A stretch of DNA of 30,060 bases from CAZMYO01 sp964570525 (GTDB taxonomy: Bacteria; Patescibacteriota; Patescibacteriia; Magasanikbacterales; GWA2-37-8): assembly GCA_964570525.1 (NCBI GenBank), contig CAZMYO010000004.1:1-30060 (forward strand), written 5' to 3'. Shown piece by piece: positions 26,711 to 30,060 of this stretch (positions are counted from its first letter, which is position 1; every line of letters starts with the position of its first letter). The position numbers were made by a program, and so were the translations under genes. The notes below the pieces were generated by a model that saw only the letters and a list, made by a program, of their open reading frames with translations, did no database searches and was not told the DNA's origin.

Positions 26711-27643
26711 ATGGATAATAAGCATAAAATTTTTTTGTCTGCTCTAATGTTTTTGGTTTCGGCTTTTTTGTTTATCCTCCCGGGCATTCCGGCGGTTAGC
26801 GCGGCCTTTGTCTCCATTACTCCCGCCGTTATTGATGTCAAGGCCAAACCGCGGGATATTCTAAAAGAGTCAGTGACTATCACCAACACCGACAATTTTA
26901 AACAAACCATTTATATTTTTGTAAACAATATTTCGTCCGCGGCCGGCCAGCAGGCCTTTGTTGGCCCAGCCGCCGCCAACTTGGCGGAGTCGCTCGCTAA
27001 CTGGGTGGAAATTTCTCGCGGCGTTATTGCGCTTCGGCCCGGCGAAACCAAGGAGATTGAATTTTTGCTGCGAGTGGACATGAATGCCAAGCCGGGAATG
27101 TACCACGGAGTGATTACGTTTGCTCCGGGCGGCTCGCGCCTGGAAGCGGAACGCGGGCAGAAAGATTCTCCCACGGCGAGTATCAACGCGGAAATTTTAG
27201 ACGATGGCAAAGAGATTCTCCAGTTAAAAAAGTTTATGCCGGAGAAAAGATTTTTTTCCGGCTGGCCGGTGTCTTTTTCTTTAGAGCTTAAAAATAGCGG
27301 CAATCGGACGGTAACGCCGCGAGGAGAAATCAGGGTGTATGATCGGAAAGGCGCGGAGGTGGCCGATATCGCCGTGAATCAAAACGCGGAAGCCGTTGAA
27401 CCAAAAGATATTAAGGGCTGGGAAATTAAGTGGGAGAGGGGTTTGGGGTTCGGTCGCTATAAAGCGCTGCTTAATCTGGAATATGGAGAATCCGAGCGCG
27501 GCAGTTTGCAGGATACGGTGTTTTTTTGGGTATTTCCCTGGCTAAAGATTTTGATTGTTTTTAGCGGGCTGGCTCTGGTGGTAGTAACGCTAACGATACT
27601 TGCCCACGGACGGTCTATAAGAAATAAGAGCAGAAAAATATGA
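26711..27643 (+). CDS. DUF916/WxL-interacting-like exported membrane protein 1
   Basis: A 310-residue protein with a signal peptide (about 1-33, ending VSAA). An N-terminal Ig-like domain contains FVSITPAVIDVKAKPRDILK, ITNTDNFKQTIYIFVNN and a KPGMYHGVITFAPGG turn typical of DUF916-type domains. A second Ig-like domain follows (FSLELKNSGNRTVTPRGEI). One C-terminal membrane helix (about 277-300, FPWLKILIVFSGLALVVVTL) and a basic cytoplasmic tail complete it. Proteins of this family in Gram-positive bacteria bind peptidoglycan and WxL surface proteins. It overlaps the next gene by four bases (ATGA), so the two are translationally coupled paralogues. Confidence 0.82.
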   Translation: MDNKHKIFLSALMFLVSAFLFILPGIPAVSAAFVSITPAVIDVKAKPRDILKESVTITNTDNFKQTIYIFVNNISSAAGQQAFVGPAAANLAESLANWVEISRGVIALRPGETKEIEFLLRVDMNAKPGMYHGVITFAPGGSRLEAERGQKDSPTASINAEILDDGKEILQLKKFMPEKRFFSGWPVSFSLELKNSGNRTVTPRGEIRVYDRKGAEVADIAVNQNAEAVEPKDIKGWEIKWERGLGFGRYKALLNLEYGESERGSLQDTVFFWVFPWLKILIVFSGLALVVVTLTILAHGRSIRNKSRKI

Positions 27644-28611
27644 CAAAAAAAATTATTTTTTCAGCGCTCCTTCTTTATTCTTTACTGGCTGTTTCGGGCG
27701 TCTGGGCGGCGGAAGATAAACTCTCGTTAACCGTGACGCCGCCTCTTTTTCAATTAACCATCGGGCGAGGGGAAAGCTGGACGAGCAATCTTAAAGTCGT
27801 CAATACTAATTCCTACGATCTCACAATCTACGCCTCGCTCATGGATTTTCAGGCGAATGGAGAAGAGGGGCAGGGGAAACTTATTCCGGTTTTAGAAAAC
27901 GGCCCGGCTTTAGCCTCGTCCACGCTCGCGCGCTGGATTGAAATTGGCAAGGGTCCGCGTATCGTGTCGGCGGGGAAAAGCGCGGAGATTCCGTTTACGG
28001 TCACAATTCCGGAGAACGCCGAACCGGGCGGGCATTACGCGGCGATCTTGGTGGGGACACAGCCGCTAGCGGATAAGACTAAAGGAGCCATGGTGACAGT
28101 CGCGAGCATGGTTTCCACGCTGTTCTTTGTGCGGGTAAACGGAGATATCCGCGAAGAGGGCGTCATTCGGGAGTTTACAGTTGATAAAAATTTTAGTTCT
28201 TATCCGGATGTATCTTTTGGCTTACGTTTTGAGAACACCGGGAACGTCCATCTTCGGCCGCAAGGGGAGATAACTGTTTATACGATGTGGGGCAAGGAAG
28301 TCGGAAAAATTCCGGTCAATCAGCAGGGAGATTTTGGCAATGTCTTGCCGCATAGTACCAGGAAATTTATTTTTGCCTGGCGCGGTGAAGATAATTTTTT
28401 TGATGCCGGAAGGTATTCGGCGGTGGCCGCTTTGAGTTATGGGCAAGAGGCGCGTTCTAATGTTTCCAGCGTTACCTATTTTTGGGTCGTGCCGTTTAAG
28501 CCGATTTTAGCAATTTTAGGAGGAGCTATTTTGTTTATTCTTTTTACTTTATTTATTGTTCGCGCCTATGTTCGCCGATCGTTGCGGTCGGTAGGGGTTG
28601 AACATTTTTGA
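27640..28611 (+). CDS. DUF916/WxL-interacting-like exported membrane protein 2
   Basis: A 323-residue paralogue of the preceding protein in domain order: signal peptide (to about residue 23, VWAAE), Ig-like domain (LTVTPPLFQLTIGRGESWTS, then NAEPGGHYAAILVG), second domain (FGLRFENTGNVHLRPQGEIT) and a C-terminal membrane helix (about 292-312) with a basic tail. The start ATG overlaps the upstream stop as ATGA. The TGA stop ends just where the 3' arm of a 9-bp hairpin begins. Probably the last gene of the surface operon; pairs of such proteins commonly sit beside the surface proteins they anchor. Confidence 0.82.
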   Translation: MTKKIIFSALLLYSLLAVSGVWAAEDKLSLTVTPPLFQLTIGRGESWTSNLKVVNTNSYDLTIYASLMDFQANGEEGQGKLIPVLENGPALASSTLARWIEIGKGPRIVSAGKSAEIPFTVTIPENAEPGGHYAAILVGTQPLADKTKGAMVTVASMVSTLFFVRVNGDIREEGVIREFTVDKNFSSYPDVSFGLRFENTGNVHLRPQGEITVYTMWGKEVGKIPVNQQGDFGNVLPHSTRKFIFAWRGEDNFFDAGRYSAVAALSYGQEARSNVSSVTYFWVVPFKPILAILGGAILFILFTLFIVRAYVRRSLRSVGVEHF

Positions 28612-28619
28612 CCCCTACC
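28590..28619 (+). terminator. hairpin at the end of the surface operon
   Basis: GGTAGGGGT (28590-28598) pairs with ACCCCTACC (28611-28619). The stop codon's last base starts the 3' arm. There is no T-run, so it may be an mRNA end-protector more than a terminator. Confidence 0.5.
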
Positions 28620-28752
28620 ACGGGTGGTGGCAATTACCCCTAAGCCGGGAAAAAAATGCCGCAATAAGTCAGAAAGTTAGGGGGCTGTGAGCAGGGTCGA
28701 ATGACCCTGTGGACAACTTACGTTTGACGCCATTTAAGTCATTTGATGAATA
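28620..28752. other. intergenic spacer after the surface operon
   Basis: Contains a CAGGGTC-GAAT-GACCCTG hairpin (around 28693-28710) and no convincing open frame. TTGACG at 28724-28729 is too far from the -10 box at 28756 to be its -35. Confidence 0.5.
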
Positions 28753-28761
28753 TGGTATACT
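28753..28761 (+). promoter_or_regulatory. extended -10 promoter of the small-protein unit
   Basis: TG-G-TATACT, the same extended -10 style as the surface operon promoter, about 135 nt before a leader terminator. Confidence 0.65.
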
Positions 28762-28767
28762 TAAAAT

Positions 28768-28918
28768 GTAATGATCTCGGTTGTGAAAAAGACAACAGTG
28801 ATTAAATACCCAAAAAGCACACTGAAACAGATTTAAAATTAGACGGCATTCATCCTCTCGAGCATGAATGCGGTAAAATTTCAAGTTGTCCTTTAGAGCA
28901 CACCGCGGTGTGCTTTTT
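28768..28918 (+). ncRNA. candidate attenuating leader RNA 2
   Basis: GTTGT/ACAAC hairpin (28780-28796), then a perfect 8-bp stem GCATTCAT/ATGAATGC with loop CCTCTCGAGC (28846-28871). CCTTTAGAGC (28890-28899) leads into the terminator AGCACACC-GC-GGTGTGCT-TTTT (28897-28918). A Shine-Dalgarno-like G-run and the gene at 28946 follow, so read-through is needed to express it. Confidence 0.55.
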
Positions 28919-28945
28919 GTATAGCATGTTAATTAAGGGGGGGCT

Positions 28946-29203
28946 ATGGAAAAATTTAACCAACAACTCAAACCGGGTCTGTTTAATAATGGTGATCCGC
29001 TTAAGGATGAGGTGGCTTTGAAAATTTATGAAGAGTCCGACCATTTTGTGTACCTCTTGTACCATAAGGTTTGTCGAGCCATGGTGGGCAAGGCCAACAT
29101 TCTGAATCGTTTTGATGAATGGGAACTGATTTGTCATAATTGCAAAAGAATCATGCCCATTGATCAAATTAAATTTGTCAGAATTGAAAAAAAAGATAAG
29201 TAG
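28946..29203 (+). CDS. small hypothetical protein with one CxxC pair
   Basis: An 85-residue soluble protein (KIYEESDHFVYLLYHKVCRA, then EWELICHNCKRIMPIDQIKF). It has one CHNC pair near residue 63, which could bind metal with the earlier Cys. The ATG follows a run of seven G that can serve as Shine-Dalgarno. It lies directly downstream of a leader with a terminator, suggesting conditional expression. No family recognised. Confidence 0.65.
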   Translation: MEKFNQQLKPGLFNNGDPLKDEVALKIYEESDHFVYLLYHKVCRAMVGKANILNRFDEWELICHNCKRIMPIDQIKFVRIEKKDK

Positions 29204-29211
29204 AAATTTGT

Positions 29212-29231
29212 CCCCCGACGTACGTCGGGGG
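29212..29231. repeat. perfect 20-bp palindrome after the small protein gene
   Basis: CCCCCGACGT and ACGTCGGGGG, fully symmetric. There is no T-run directly after it. It may be part of an mRNA end structure or a member of the CCCGAC palindrome family. Confidence 0.7.
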
Positions 29232-29239
29232 TGATAAAA

Positions 29240-29324
29240 AAATAGCGCCCAGGCTTTCGAGCGCCGGCGCGTAAAAATAAGAATGTGTCCTTTAGAGCGC
29301 ACCGCGTGAAGCGGCGCGTTTTTT
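29240..29324 (+). ncRNA. candidate attenuating leader RNA 3
   Basis: Contains GGCTTTCGAGCGCC (around 29252-29265), then CCTTTAGAGCGCACCGCG, which matches leader 2 over about 20 nt with one change. A terminator follows: CGC-A-CCGC-GTGAA-GCGG-C-GCG with one internal mismatch, then six T. It lies upstream of the surface gene at 29495 but no promoter is clear, so it could also terminate the preceding unit. Confidence 0.45.
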
Positions 29325-29453
29325 AAAAGAATTAATTTAAGTAATTAATCTTGTCTATATTTTAGTCTGGATTCAGTCGCGATTGAAATATGGATGAGAT
29401 TAATCGCTCGCCCTTCTTTAACGAAGGGGGGTAAAGGTCGAAGCGGTGTCCCA

Positions 29454-29475
29454 AAATTCTATGCGCATAGAATTT
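29454..29475. promoter_or_regulatory. perfect 22-bp palindrome before the terminal surface gene
   Basis: Arms AAATTCTATGC and GCATAGAATTT meet without a spacer, 19 bp before the ATG. This is the form of a dimeric-protein operator; as RNA it would give a hairpin near the ribosome site. The stretch from 29325 to it holds only a CCCTTC-TTTAAC-GAAGGG hairpin (around 29411-29428). Confidence 0.5.
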
Positions 29476-29494
29476 AGTCAATAGTCATAATCAT

Positions 29495-30060
29495 ATGAAT
29501 ACTAATAAATTTCGCAAACGGTCCGTTTTATCGGTGATTAACTTGCTGGTGGTGGCAAGCTTGCTAGCCTGGACGTTAAATTTTTCTGCCTGGGTTGGTA
29601 CGGCTCGGGCGGCTCAATTAACGGGAACGGCCGACACCTTAAGCACTTCTAATAACGCGGTAAAGTCCAACCATACCGTTACCACTACTTTGAAAAGCGC
29701 GATTACCGCCAGCACCACCATTGTGATTGATTTCGCCGATGCTTTTTCCACTACGAGTTCGCCGGCTTTCGCCAATATCGACGCAACTGATTACGATATC
29801 GCTACTTCTACCACCAACAATTTGACGGTGGTCGCCGCTGGCGCTTGCCCAGGGAGCGGCAACGCCCAGTTTGAGATCACCTCGATTAGTGCGGTGAATG
29901 TATTTACGTTCACCCACTGCAACGGCACCGATCCGGTAGCTACCAGTACGCCGGTAACGGTTAAGATTGGAACTAACGCCACTTTTGGCGGCACTGGCGA
30001 CAGCCAGCTGGTGAATCCGGTAGCGACTGGTTCGTATGTGATTACGGTGACCGCGCCGTC
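29495..30060 (+). CDS. exported surface protein, N-terminal part, cut by window edge
   Basis: Open from the ATG at 29495 to the end of the window (188 codons). A basic N-terminus and a hydrophobic core (about residues 10-40) end in VGTARAAQL, a good signal peptide. The mature part is Thr/Ser/Ala-rich and beta-type (TLKSAITASTTIVIDF, then DYDIATSTTNNLTVV), with two Cys about 28 residues apart. Such proteins are typical of Patescibacteria surface layers or long repeat adhesins, but no named domain is certain in this fragment. It follows a leader-type terminator and a 22-bp palindrome. Confidence 0.8.
   Translation, partial: MNTNKFRKRSVLSVINLLVVASLLAWTLNFSAWVGTARAAQLTGTADTLSTSNNAVKSNHTVTTTLKSAITASTTIVIDFADAFSTTSSPAFANIDATDYDIATSTTNNLTVVAAGACPGSGNAQFEITSISAVNVFTFTHCNGTDPVATSTPVTVKIGTNATFGGTGDSQLVNPVATGSYVITVTAP

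Overview
The window looks like a stretch of a reduced-genome Patescibacteria/CPR chromosome, probably a Parcubacteria-like lineage. This is inferred from gene content and style, not from a marker tree: a full uvrA/uvrB/uvrC set, translation genes (rplY, prfA, prmC, rpmE, rpsB, tsf), a DUF3048 protein, and a long run of secreted or membrane-anchored surface proteins of the type common in that group. TAA, TAG and TGA all act as stops and RF1 carries a normal PxT motif, so the standard bacterial code fits. No tRNA, rRNA, CRISPR array or complete insertion sequence was seen.

Layout. 1-815 (minus): the N-terminal part of a DUF262/GmrS-type restriction protein, cut by the window edge. 1128-10017: a Xer-type recombinase, then uvrB, uvrA and uvrC interleaved with small orphan genes. 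10103-13516: a putative lipoprotein, a zinc-ribbon protein, rplY, a DUF3048 protein and another small orphan. 13589-16286 (minus): rpmE-prfA-prmC, read in that order from a perfect consensus promoter. 16521-18116: a secreted trypsin-like protease with three CUB-like repeats. 18325-20202: rpsB-tsf. 20562-28611: a seven-gene surface operon (membrane-anchored helix-turn-helix protein, LVIVD propeller protein, two secreted/membrane proteins, a large surface protein, and two translationally coupled DUF916/WxL-like proteins). 28946 to the right edge: a small protein and the start of another secreted surface protein.

Three themes stand out. First, many short palindromic or compound repeats lie both between genes and in-frame inside conserved genes (uvrA, uvrB, uvrC, prmC, rpsB, surface genes). 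They include a ~155-bp element present twice in uvrA and a ~103-bp nested inverted repeat inside prmC. They resemble protein-coding palindromic elements such as those of Rickettsia, but in several distinct families. Second, several small GC-rich orphan genes have strong Shine-Dalgarno sequences, mostly consensus promoters and often their own terminators, unlike the housekeeping genes around them. Third, three leader regions upstream of surface or orphan genes share a CCTTTmGAGC motif fused to an intrinsic terminator, suggesting a family of attenuating leader RNAs.

How the parts work together: UvrA, UvrB and UvrC form the nucleotide excision repair system; RF1 is methylated by PrmC, its genomic neighbour; S2 and EF-Ts are the usual translation pair. 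The surface operon would assemble exported, membrane-anchored proteins under the control of an attenuated leader and perhaps of the membrane-bound HTH protein it encodes.
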